DNA from: Basidiobolus meristosporus CBS 931.73
Taxonomy: Eukaryota; Basidiobolomycota; Basidiobolomycetes; Basidiobolales; Basidiobolaceae
Length of the DNA stretch: 64,000 nucleotides
Direction of reading: 5' to 3'
Assembly: GCA_002104905.1 (NCBI GenBank)
Contig: MCFE01000351.1
Span: forward strand, 24,611-88,610
Shown: piece after piece, positions 48,831 to 59,689 of the stretch
Layout of the letters: every line of letters starts with the position of its first letter
Position numbering within the stretch: the first letter of the stretch is position 1
The notes under the pieces: generated by a model
Told to the model about the DNA's origin: nothing
Database searches by the model: none
What the model saw: only the letters and a program-made list of their open reading frames with translations
Translations under genes and position numbers: made by a program

Positions 48831-49895
48831 AATGATCAGAGCATGTTTTCTTGATTTTTACAGCAGTTACTCTTCCAACCATGGCTTTAAACTTCCTGCA
48901 CTTAAAATATGCTTCTTCTTCCTCTCCATGCAGTTGCCCTATGGGTACTGTGTATAGTGTTCACTCAATGTGACTAAAAGTTGTGTTTGACATAAAGAAA
49001 AACTTTGCTCTGGTACACAGGTATCAGAGCAAAATTGAGAATATATCTCTTAGTTGTAGTTAGCTCAAAAAAGCTATCAGTGGCCAGTATGGTGTTGGTA
49101 GAAATTTAGATCTCCTCAAGATTCAGCTCTCAGTGCTAGAAGTTCTGGCCTTTTTCAGGAGCAGTAGCCTCATGATGGTCATGAGCCTGAGTAGCCCTGG
49201 AACTAAATGTGGTAACAATGTATTCACAGATCCTAGCAATATATGTACTCTAAGAGCATCCAGAAAACTAGTGAGAGAGTTTCAGCCATAGACCAAATGT
49301 ACAACAGCAAAACTAAGCAATATGTCAGCAAAAAAGCCTGTTGGACTCAAGCTTGATGCCTTTATAGAGTAAAAGCCCTTTTATGCCATAATGGTAAAGA
49401 TGGGATAACTGAGTGAGGGGAAAGCCTTAAAAATCAGAGCAAACATTTTGCAAAAGAGAAATATATCTGGTATTCTAACTATGACTAGCTTGACCTATGT
49501 TTATCATGTTGCTTATACTTGTATGATGTGCATTGCCAGACATTAAGCTGTTCAACAAGGACTTGTTTGCTATGTTAAAATAAAGTTTTTACATCAATAG
49601 AGTATTGGTTGTTATTAATGCACTGACATGTCTAAGTGACCCAGAGTGTTCTTGTATACTGCCAGCCAAACCCTTTCTTTGAGTACTTTCATATGTTTTC
49701 ATATTCATAATAAAGTTGTTGCAGAGCCAAGCTATTATTGAATCCACAATACCATCATAACAGAGGAACAGAAGTAGAACACCAGAAAAATATCAGCAGA
49801 ATACCATATGAGATCCAGGCCAATACATTTATCCTGGTGTAATGGGAACCCATTCACTGTCTGATCCAGAAGTTGGGTTTCTATGGGTTATTATG
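48831..49895. other. Unassigned AT-rich stretch
   Basis: Possibly the 5' remainder of the Copia at 47,153, but no domain could be confirmed. Confidence 0.35.
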
Positions 49896-49899
49896 TTGG

Positions 49900-51400
49900 G
49901 CATAGCAGCTTTAGGTCGCAGGTGTGGGGTATATTGTCTTATAAGTGATCTAGAGTTATACGCCTAATGCAGAGGTTGCGTTTGAAGCCAAGCTTGCCAA
50001 GCTTAAAGTGAATCCTCCCCATTCCACCGTCTACAAAGTAAGCACCCTCATCAACTCATTGGGTCTCTCTTGGCTGAAGCCTTGGATGCAGTGTATGCTA
50101 TGATGGCCCGTATGAGTCCAGAATGCCTCAAATGGGAATGATGATCTAGTGGAAAGAGACCGTGAGGGGGACTTAGCATCCAATGCCGCTGCAATACTGA
50201 CCATATGCTTGCGTGTATCGGGCCTAGACTTCCTTGTCATTCACTGCAATCACCAACCATATGCCCGGTGAATGGATCTGATAAGAGAATGCTGGCACCC
50301 GCATGATTCCACCTGAAACACCACTCTTCACTCGCACAAATTACGGAGCGGGTGATTATCCGAAGAGCGCTGGGGGCAATGTTGGATTGAATCAGAGCAT
50401 ATCTGGAAACATCTCGGATCGTCACGTGACAGGCCATGCCGGGTATTCGAGAAGGGAAAATACCTGGTATCTCGTTGAGTGAACGACGAACGGACCAATC
50501 GCCTTTTTGTGCCGGTCACCATCGAGAGGGGCGAGATCACGGAGCAACCCACACAATGCAAGGGATGCAACGAAGACACATTAGCATCCATGGACACACT
50601 GCTAACTACCTATGGGACCTCGGTACTCGAGAAAGGCGATTACTGGAGTTGGGAGCTGCTGGTGTGGAGAGACTGCTTATAGCTCATCCACCTGGGGACA
50701 CCGATAGAGATGGCATATGAAAGTGAGGAATTGTTGCGGCATGCTGAGCCCGGGTTGTGATTACCGCTGGCATCATTGGCAGGGTTCTTGGTCCTTTTCT
50801 GGACGGCGTAGGCCAATCCTAGCGACCCGTTGGGCATCCCTCGAACTCGACAGGTTGGGGTTGGCAGATACTGAATACTCGAGGCTGGCCCAGTCAGGCA
50901 TCTTCCAACAATGCTACGACTAACAGGCAATCCAAACAATCTCTGGCTTGAATTAGATACGTCAATCAACCCCAGACGTGGCCCCGGCCATTAGATGGCT
51001 AGCATAACTCAGCAAGCACTACACACTACGCGTTCCACGCAGAGCGGCATTTCACCCATCCTGGGAAATGATCTGTCACGCGAGAATTCTGCAAATCACC
51101 ATCAGCGTTGGCGGATGGGATGCAATCTCATCGGGAAATCTTGATCAGCTTACTAATTGCAGCGTATGAGGGATTTTTCCGGGGTTCACAGCACGAACTA
51201 CCCAATATGGGGATCCGGCTGTTTGAATTGGCTCCGATAAGCGTGATGGAACTCAAATACGCTTGTCCGAGAATCGCGGGACCGCCTTACGTTGGGTCCT
51301 AGCCAATGCGGTGAGACATTGATCAGGTTAAGCAAGTGCCGAGCAATGGAGCTGGACGACAATTAAACATTCTACGCTGTTAGTTTATTCTGAGGCAGAT
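49900..51400. other. CpG-rich block next to the STEAP-like gene, coding uncertain
   Basis: The frame 50,479-50,682 (plus) has a protein-like composition (ERTNRLFVPVTIERGEITEQ; CKGCNEDTLASMDTLL), and 50,150-50,250 (plus) reads GDLASNAAAILTICLRVSGL, but stops intervene and no intron model joins them convincingly. I do not recognise a family. It may be a decayed gene. Confidence 0.35.
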
Positions 51401-51434
51401 GGATGGTCAACAAATGGTGCATCAGGGGAATGGA

Positions 51435-52870
51435 TCACTTTCGGCCCTCCAGCACTCGCTGGAGCAGCCAACCAACCGGTGGTAGTGTTAAGACGATTTT
51501 GAGTGCGATAGTGCAGGCAGGTAAAACCGCAGTGATCAGGCTGAGAGACGGTGGCTTTCCTTCGCGCACATAACCCCAGTACGGCGTGGTGATTAGCAGG
51601 TCATGGGTGAACCCGATGCAAAGGGCCAGCCAGCCGAGGCGGGACTGTATAAAGCGCCATTCGCGCCAGCTCAAGCTACTGGAGATGTTAGGCAACGAGG
51701 AGATGGACAGGATCCCATAGAGTAAGATCGATACATTGGCGAAGAGCAGCCCAAGCTGGTCCTGGAAGCTGAAGTGGCTCTGGAATGTATGAAATGAGCT
51801 GATGGCACCCATGCAGCCATGGATCAAGATGCCAGCAAACCCAAGCAAGCCAAGGTTCTTTCGATGGTTCAGCCAGTGCGCCAGCCACATCGGGAACGGC
51901 CTGGACGCGGTACCTCTCATCAACTGAACAACATTCGCCACGCACCCAGCCAGATTGGTGATGGCAAACATGTTGATTGCAGTGCAGGCAACAATGCGGT
52001 TCATAAGCTATCCAGTAAGTGTTAGAGGCCGGACTCACGAGGATCACGTGGCGCTGCAGTACTTACGATCAGAGGAAAGTCATTTATCGAGGACTTTTTC
52101 ACTGCGTACTCCGTAATGACAACGTAGAGGGTGAATGCTACATACACCAGGACTGCGAAGAAGAATGGGATTCTCCATTCCTCGAAAAATGCCAGCGGGA
52201 GCGCTTCGACATCCCGAGCCTGCGATAATGTGCCTGCATTGACTGCATGATAGCTACTTGCTGCGGTTAGTGCATGGCGCTGAGACAATGAGAAAAGGAG
52301 CCCTTACCCCATCTTTTTCACCAGAAGCGAGAGACAGTCATGCAACTGGGAATCGTCTGTGCAGATGTACACCTGTTGGTTGGTCTGGCGGGTTTGGTTT
52401 TGCAGGCTGTAGGCCGATATGGTGTTAAATGCTTTCGCGATTTTACTCTTTGGGAGTAGCAGCTGCAGTTTTTCAACAATGCAAAGGCCCCCGCTGAGGG
52501 ATTCCTTGAGGCTTTTCGGGTTAGACACATCGACCACCACTTTCCCGGTGAGCGCATCACCATGCTGCTCCACAAAGGACCTATGGTGGGCCCACGGGAT
52601 GGTTAGAAACAGAGTCGAGCACGAGGAGATCACCTCTTGGTAGGTCACCACTTTGCAAGGTAGCTCGAATTCGACTTTGGCTGGATCTCGCGACCCTAAT
52701 ATTACCTCTATATCACTCGCTACCATGCGCGCAGCAAGGGCTCGACCGTACCAGCCGGTTCCTATGATACCTATCCTGGATTCATTCATCGTAGGCCCGT
52801 TCGTATTGATTACCGATGGTTTCTCATCGATGTCGATGAAGGAAGCGACGCGCTCATTTGGTTCGGCCAT
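51435..52870 (-). CDS. STEAP-like metalloreductase (NADPH oxidoreductase domain plus heme membrane domain)
   Basis: Three exons (52,308-52,870; 52,067-52,256; 51,435-52,007) split by 51 and 59 bp introns with GTAAGG/GTAAGT donors and CTAAC branch sites give 441 residues. The N-terminal half is an F420-oxidoreductase-like Rossmann domain (RIGIIGTGWYGRALA, GxGxxG at residues 37-42; VILGSRDPAK; VVVDVSNPKS; IAKAFNTISA), ending in AGTLSQARDVEALPL, the linker typical of STEAPs. The C-terminal half has about six hydrophobic segments, with LSWREWRFIQSRLGWLAL as the STEAP signature and candidate heme ligands His314 (ILIHG) and His386 (GFTHD). STEAPs pass electrons from NADPH through flavin and one heme to reduce Fe3+ or Cu2+ at membranes. 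The start ATG is the first in the frame. No frameshift or stop was found, so it may be functional. Confidence 0.82.
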
Positions 52871-54965
52871 GGTAATGCTAAAGTTAGGCTGCTTGATGGA
52901 GTCCGATTTGCTGCTCCGAGAAGATGTGCTGCGCTTTTATGCATCCCAGTTGATGCTACGAACGACGCTATGACTTCACTGTCGACCCATGCAAATTTTC
53001 TCCAACTCAACCCATTGGACTACAGACACGGTTGATAAGCTCACATCCCCCCCCCCACGAATTGTTGGCTGGATGGCAGCTCGTGGGTCCACTTCATTAC
53101 GCACGTCTAGTGAAAGCAATCAAGTGAATCCCACCACTCCCCAGAGATACGCTGCTGCCAATGGATTGATCTGCTTAATACAACTGAATCACCCTGAATA
53201 GCGTGACCGCGTTAGAAGATGATTTGCGCAGGGCTTGCCTTCTCACCCGCACGTTCATTTGTGGACGCACTCCATCGCCCTTGACGGAATGTTTGGCAGA
53301 TAAGCCAAATATGGTGTCAGTTTCCCGGTACTTGCGAGTATCTGACTGATTGGCACAAGCGCCAAGTAGCTCGTTGCTCGCACCCGGCAACCAACAGGAC
53401 AGTCCTTCACTTCGCAGGACCAACATTCAGCATGGTATTCAGCGTACTCGGGAAGAGTGGTGCTCTGAAGCTCCACCCGCTCAACTTGGGGGCTTGCATT
53501 TGACAAGGTGCGCCCCACTACGCAACTGAAAGCAGTATCAAGATCCCGCCAATGCGGATGTTGTTTGTTTTTCCTGGTGATCTGGTTGAGATCGCTGTAC
53601 CTATTAGGCTTGATCCATTGTAGGTTAGCATGCGACTCGTTGCTAGCAAATGACCACTTCAGATCTGACAATTTGGAGACGTCCGGATGCACCGTTGGAT
53701 GGTCAAATCCGGGAAAATAGTGCTACTTGGCCACGGTGCGATGTCCATGAGTTTGCATCAAGATTACTTCGAGACTGATCCACTGGCTGTAGGCAAATGA
53801 GTCAGCGGCATTTTGGGGAAAAGCGCATTGAGCTGAATGGTGTTTGGTTCGCTGTACCTAGCCTGGTCTGATAGTGCATCGCAATTGGCCACCATATGAA
53901 AGACGGATAGTTACTGATAGAGCAGCATCGATTGCACGAATTTCAAATTCTTTGATCGACCAGAGCAACGGAGGGGACTATTGCATGACCGTAGCAGTTG
54001 TTTTTACGGAACTTCACGGGCGTAATTGGGTTCGATGAGACCCAAGTATTATCTCGGTATCATGTAACTCGCGGTCAGAGTAGTAAGTTAGTTTGGAGAT
54101 GACGCAAATTTGCCTTGGATTGCTCACGAAAATTCCCATCCGGTACAAGCACCTATGGGCACTACGAATTAAGAGCATGGTGTGAGCGTTGAGTGAGACT
54201 GGCCCATTGGCATCGTCTGGAAGTGACCATCAAGGTTTCGAAAAGCGATGAGGAACGGGTTTGCTTGTTGATAGAACCGTCACTTCCGTATAAAAGTAGC
54301 AGTGTTTACAATTGAGTCTGTTACAAATTGGGTAGTATAGTCTCAGGAGAAACAAAGTAATTCGCACAGGCTCCATGCTCACAGCGTGCACAGAGATACC
54401 TGTCAGGCTCATGGAAGCTTATGAGCTCTCAAAGGCATAATAGGGCGTTGTGAAGGAAGCATACAAGTACAAGGAGCGCAGTATTAAACACCCTCCTAGC
54501 TTTAAATGCGGTCAATTGTAGAATGCGTAGTGAGTGACCATCAAAGATTATAATCTGTCTCTCGAGGCCGTACTCAGTTATGGATTATGGCAAGCGCATG
54601 AGCGCCCATTAAGCCCTGTAATGACTGTATAAGCTTATCACCATTGTATTTGCTGGTTTGTTGAGCTCAAACAAAGTATGAATACTTTTATAGAGCAATA
54701 CATATGTAAGCAAAGTGGTGTTTAATAGTGCGATGGAGCTTAGCTATGTATAGAACTTGGGTCATTTAAAAACGGCCCTGAGAATTTTATATGCCTCAAG
54801 GACTGTACTATTTCAAAGAAATTGTCAATGTCACATGCTCCGAGAATTGCAGGATTGTCAGGACTGTTGAAAGTGACCAGGAGTCAGAGCATTAGTATGA
54901 TATTTACTGCTTGGTGTGGTGCAGTCAAGCAACTTATGCACATATTTGGGAGAGCATTTTGGAAT
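52871..54965. other. CpG-containing flank with one hypothetical open frame
   Basis: The longest frame is 53,255-53,692 (minus, 145 codons, Cys-rich centre ECWSCEVKDCPVGCRV). It lies upstream of the STEAP-like gene on the same strand, about 385 bp away. I do not recognise it, and chance coding is possible. The interval 52,871-53,254 would hold the STEAP-like promoter; no clear element was seen. CpG content falls beyond about 54,450. Confidence 0.35.
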
Positions 54966-54966
54966 A

Positions 54967-55314
54967 TGCTGTAAGGGTCATGTAGATACTGAAAGTGATT
55001 GGGAGAACAAGTAGATTATGTGGTTTTCCCTTAATGATTTAATGAATGTACAAGTAGTATTTATACTTTTACATGGTCTTGGAGAAACAAACACTAGAAT
55101 ATGCTCAGGAAGGTCCCAAGAGCATGTGTACAAAGCTTGGGGCTGTTTGAGCAACTTAGAATATTTTCACAAAGACATCAGGTACCCCAAACATGAATAT
55201 TCAATAAGTAAATCCCAACAAGGAATTTGGTCAGTATTCTTTAAGATTTAAAGGTAACAATCTAAGTGACTAAGTTAAGTTAATATTTAGGTGGAGTTAT
55301 AAATTTTTACAACA
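54967..55314 (-). repeat. Solo Copia LTR with AATA target duplication
   Basis: 348 bp, TGCTGTAAGGG...TTTTTACAACA, with AATA before (54,963-54,966) and after (55,315-55,318). Close in length and sequence to the LTR at 59,341-59,689. Confidence 0.7.
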
Positions 55315-55539
55315 AAATAGGCATTTTCTGAAGTAGTTTGATTCACACCTATATTAATCTTATATGTTAAGTTTCCATATAGATAATGGAGACTAGGCTG
55401 GTTACCATTTATGCTAAAACTAATAAGCAGCTTATCACTTTGTCTACAGAGAATCACTCCAAAAATATGAAGGAAAAACACCAGTGAATGCAAGCAAAAT
55501 ATCATTCAAATACCAGCAGATTATGAAATGAATTCAAGT

Positions 55540-55720
55540 GTAAGGGATAATTTAGGTGACTTTGTTGACTAGCCCACTGCTGGGGTGGTTGTAGATCTAC
55601 TCACAAAAGCATTGGCCAGAGGCAAATTTAAATATCATACTTTACAATTAGGCACAGTCAATATAGAAATCTAGTTGAGTGGGAGTGTGGTAAATGTTGT
55701 AACTACACCTGGGTATTGAC
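55540..55720 (+). pseudogene. Copia RNase H end, polypurine tract and LTR start
   Basis: Encodes VVVDLLTKALARGKFKYHTL, the usual Copia C-terminal motif, followed by GAGTGGGAG and an LTR-like start TGTGGTAAATG near 55,687. Opposite in orientation to the neighbouring LTRs. The LTR-like sequence runs on to about 55,900. Confidence 0.6.
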
Positions 55721-56094
55721 ATAGTTTAGTCCCATAAGTCACAGTCTACAATTTTTGAAGTGCTCTACCCAGGCTACTTGTAAGAACTCACATGGAAAAT
55801 TTTCACAAAAATTTCAGGTTTACAGGGCTTAGAAAGTTTCAGTAGTTGAAAACCTTCAAGCTTTACACACATGTTCTTTGGACCTTCTAGTACCTATTTT
55901 CTCAGCTTGTTTGCCAAGATCATGTACAAGTACAAATACCACATTTACATTTCATAAGTTATTAAGCAAGAACTATAATATCTGCTTGTTTGCCAAGTCA
56001 CTGCTAATATCTCTAAAACACTCAAAATATAATCTACCCATCATCCAATCACTTTTAATATTTTCAAAACTTTTACAACAATCACTCAATGAAC

Positions 56095-56530
56095 TGTTGA
56101 ATGTAAAAGTGGTCCCTGTGCTTTTGCATGGTCTTGGCAACCAAATATGTAGAATATGCTCAGGAAAGTACCAAGAGTTGCAAGAGTTTTGGAGATATTA
56201 AAAGCAATTGGGAGAAAAAATAGACTATATGATCTTCACTTAGTAAATTATTGTATGTAAGAGTAGTATTTGTATTTTACAAGGTCTTGGCAAAATATAC
56301 ACATAGAATATGTTAAGGAAGGCCTCAAGAACATGTGTGCAAAGTTTGGGCCTTTGGACAGCATACCTATTTTTCATGTCCTGGATAGCTGATATTTTTG
56401 TAAAGTATTCAAGTAAATTCCGACAAGAGGTTTGGACTCTACGATTTGTAGATTATGATATAAGCGAACAAGTTGGGTGGATCTTTATGTGTAATTACAA
56501 AATTTATGATAGGTATCTTTCAGTAAATAA
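56095..56530 (-). repeat. Two degraded Copia LTR pieces
   Basis: CATGGTCTTGGCAA...GAATATGCTCAGGAAAG (about 56,130-56,170) and ACAAGGTCTTGGCAAAATAT... to ATTACAAAATTTATGA (about 56,180-56,510) both match the 59,341 LTR. Confidence 0.5.
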
Positions 56531-56722
56531 GTAACAGTAGGTGAATTTCTGATGAGTGAAATAAACCTTGAAAGTAAAGGCTTTTCCAAAAAGAATGGCT
56601 AGTAAAGTGGAGAATCAGAGAACTCCTTGAAGGTTTTGGTTACAGGGCTCAAAAGAAAAAAAGTTGGGGATATCCGCAGAAAAGCAGAAAACTCCTTTTC
56701 AATACCTTTATCAAGAACACTA

Positions 56723-57300
56723 TTCAACATCAAAAAAGCCTTTGACGTAGCGACGATAATTTTGGAAAAATGGAATCACACGATAATGTAAGGAGGCTGG
56801 AGATGTTTGGGAATTTCGAATCGAATGTGGCACTGGCAGGCTGCTGAGCCATTCTGATTTCCTCTACGAAATGGTGCGTTTTCCGTTCGACATTGGGGTG
56901 CAGACATTTGAACAGCTTTGCTGAAAGATCCGGAGAAGTCGGATTTCGGGATATTTTGGTAAGTAGCACCGGCATTAATACGGCTAGTATAATCTATTGT
57001 TAACTCGTTGACCTAAGTAAGGGAATGTCAACAAAAGTCAATCTAGACTGAGAAGAGCAAGGTCACGAACGTTGTCACTGGCATATAGCAAAAAACCACC
57101 AATTAGGGCGAAAACGATTCCAACGATAAATAAAATGAGGAGGACAGTTTTGGGAGTGAGAATTGGTTGCCGGGCCTTTAATCTTTGCTGCTTGAAAGCA
57201 TTATCTGTAGAAGTACACAGGTTAAATAAATGAAAGAAGACTTAATACTTCGAAAGAAACCTGCTTTCTGGCTTTTTGGATTCAACTTCCGGCTCCATCT
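56723..57300 (-). pseudogene. CDC50/LEM3-family relic (lipid flippase subunit), N-terminal half
   Basis: On the minus strand an exon starting at 57,204 reads NAFKQQRLKARQPILTPKTV followed by a transmembrane segment (LLILFIVGIVFALIGGFLLY), the signature N-terminus of CDC50 proteins, which chaperone P4-ATPase phospholipid flippases. A 56 bp intron (57,205-57,260) precedes it. After another intron come ELTIDYTSRINAGATYQNIP, CQCHIRFEIPKHLQPP and, in a different frame, FFQNYRRYVKGFF, the conserved NFYQNHRRYVKS equivalent. The frame change near 56,780 is a 1-nt indel. The C-terminal half with the second membrane segment is absent: sequence past 56,720 no longer matches. The start codon exon was not located. 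Confidence 0.72.
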
Positions 57301-57309
57301 GTAGATAAA

Positions 57310-57800
57310 GCTGGCCGAGAAAAAGAAGTCAAAGGTTATATTGACGGAGTGACGTCTGGAATTTTAAAAAATACGAGCAATTATTGTGGGCGAGGGAATA
57401 GTCATCGAATTCAGTAACGATCAATTTATTCTAATCAACTCTAGTAGTGGTAGTAGGCTAAGCAAGGCAACTATGCAGTAATGCCATCCCTGAAACTGAT
57501 TGTTTGCTTAAAGTGTGATTTCTAGTGATTTCTATATAAATAATGTCACTTTGATCGAGAAGTTTCACAAGAGCCAAGCCATGCATCAGGTTAATTTAAT
57601 CAAGAATTAGGCTAATCTGGAGGGCCGCTATCAGGCCATGGTTTTAAACTGAGCATTTACACAAGATGATGGACATATGTGGGTTCTGTTTACAATTGAA
57701 AAGATATTTTTATTTGTTTGATTTTCCTAGTGACAAATTGGAAGTTTATAGACAAATAGTGTCAGATGATTGTTGGTGGGTATTCACAAAGATATAACTG
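57310..57800. other. Spacer between two gene relics
   Basis: Nothing recognised; it may hold the 5' end of the CDC50 relic and the 3' end of the next one. Confidence 0.4.
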
Positions 57801-57805
57801 CAGCG

Positions 57806-58773
57806 TCATTTGTTTACATGAGCCAGATAAGTCAATATTGCTTGGTCTTGACGATGGTTGGCTCTACTTGAACCTTTTGGTGCAATGCAATCATTGACCA
57901 AGGTACACGCTTTGAAAGGGCGAACAAGGGAACTCATGACAGTTTGGTTCAAAGAATCAACGCCAATCATTGCACCGTTGCAGTTCCTGAGCTTGGGATG
58001 GTTTGTCATCTGACGCTTGAAGTATTCAAACACCCCTGGATGCATATAGCCTTTGACTTTTCCGCTACTAACTGGACTCCAGAATCCATGTTCGTCGACG
58101 TATGTTCCAGCTTTGTGGAGAAAGTGAGGAAACATTGGTTTCCAGAGTCCATCCAAAGGATTGTCCTAGGAAACTCGTCCACTACCATGTGAATAATGCC
58201 AGCTTTCTAGTCATATCCACTTCGGCTTTTGGTTACATCACAAAATTGAGGATATTTAGCGAAATCGAACTCCTTCAATCGGTGAAGATAGCCTTTCTCC
58301 CATACAACTTGCAATTTGGAGCGCTCCTCCCACCCCAAATTGAGATTGTATACCACGATTCTAGGTAGTCCCGATATCTTCAAGAACACCTTGGGGTCGT
58401 GAAGGGAGTAAAGAAATCCAAACAACGGGCAAATATGGGTTGAACTTGCTGCAGTAACGATAGCATACCGCAAATCGTTGGGATTGGGATTTGTTTGGCG
58501 TTCTGGAAAAGTCAGTCAGTAAGATAACTACGCCAGGCCGTACTGTATGATGCACTTACCTCCATCACAGAAAATCTCCTCCTTAAATACGTGTAGCAGG
58601 ACCAGGCCATACAATATTGCTCCAGTAAGTAGCACTTCTAATTATAGCAAAATGATCCTCCTGGCGCAAAAAGACGAGTAGCCATTGTTGGCACAAGGGC
58701 TAACCCTTTTGTATTCAGCTGAAAAGTTGCTTTTCTTCGGATGAAACGTCTTTGAGATGCTCATGGTGAACAT
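57806..58773 (-). pseudogene. Broken glycosyltransferase-like type II membrane protein
   Basis: A frame from ATG 58,773 runs through a membrane anchor (LLTGAILYGLVLLHVF), a 57 bp intron (58,503-58,559, GTAAGT...TTTTCCAG), then RYAIVTAASSTHICPLFGFL, FDFAKYPQFCD, RTILWMDSGNQ, EHGFWSPVSSGKVKGYMHPG, LRNCNGAMIGVDSLNQTVM and IAPKGSSRANHRQDQAILTY, ending at 57,806. The WMDSG and NHRQDQ motifs suggest a nucleotide-sugar transferase. Three lesions are visible: TAA at 58,642-58,644 inside the anchor, TAG at 58,207-58,209 where the motif pattern expects Trp (GYD-W-K), and a 1-nt frameshift near 58,130 between WMDSGNQ and the FWSP block. About 300 residues if repaired. Confidence 0.7.
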
Positions 58774-59340
58774 TAACACCCTTTGCAAACACAGAATCAC
58801 GCTTGATGTGGCAGGTGATTCAGTAGTAAAATAACCTCAATCTATTCAACAAATCGTTGCTAGAGAGGAGTCAACGATCCAAGTGGGTTGCAAGCGCCGG
58901 CTGTACAGATGGATCCATACATATCTCTTCCAATCAACATCTGATACGGGGAAGCTTTCAAAAAAAGCAACAAGGTGAGGGAGTAGCGTTGATAATCAGA
59001 AGATTTATGATACGATTGGGATAGGAAATCCAAACGTTAAGTTGGGAGGAGAGATCTGGTCCCGAGTGCTTTGGTTGATTATGTTTGGAACTTCAGTAAA
59101 GATCGCTATTACAAAAAGACCTGTTCTTCTGCACAGCTTACCCAAATACTTCAAATTTGCGATTTCTCATAGCTTTTCTTTATATGAAGTCCAAATTGCA
59201 CTGTCCAAGTTGCATAGAACACAAACAAAATACATATCCCAGTCTTGACAATAGAATCCCCACAGCAGCTCCCTTGCATCTTTAGACTCAACATGGCCTC
59301 TACTCACTGCTACATATACCATGTGATTGTAGATATTTTA
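58774..59340. other. Intergenic, no gene seen
   Basis: Upstream region of the glycosyltransferase relic. No regulatory site could be supported. Confidence 0.4.
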
Positions 59341-59689
59341 TGTTGTAAGAGTATTGGGGATACTGGAAGTGATTGGGAGAACAAGTAGATCATGAGGTTT
59401 TCACTTAATGATTAATTGAATGCAAAAGTAGTATTTATACTTTTACATGATCTTGGCATAGCAAACATGTAGAATAGGTTAATGAAGGTCCCAAGAACAT
59501 TTGTGCAAAGTTTGGGGCTGTTTGGACAACTTTGAGAATCTTCATGTTCTGGGTACCTGGTATTTTGGTGAAAAAATTCTAAGTAAATCCCAACAAGGAA
59601 TTTGGTCAGTATTCTCTAGGATTTAAAGGTAATGATCTAAGTGACTAAGTTAGGTGAGTATTTAGGTGGAATTACAAACTTTTACAACA
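59341..59689 (-). repeat. 3' LTR of the terminal Copia element
   Basis: 349 bp, TGTTGTAAGAG...TTTTACAACA on the plus strand. On the minus strand it is preceded by the polypurine tract AGTGGGAG at 59,690-59,697. Confidence 0.8.

Noticed and set aside
52304-52870. The NADPH-binding frame as a stand-alone oxidoreductase.
   Set aside because: Splicing at consensus sites joins it in frame to the membrane domain and restores the STEAP linker motif.
58180-58240. A 30-nt GTAACC...CTAG intron that would remove the 58,207 stop in the glycosyltransferase-like gene.
   Set aside because: Far shorter than the 51-59 nt introns here, and it would delete the GYD-x-K motif that aligns with the expected family pattern.
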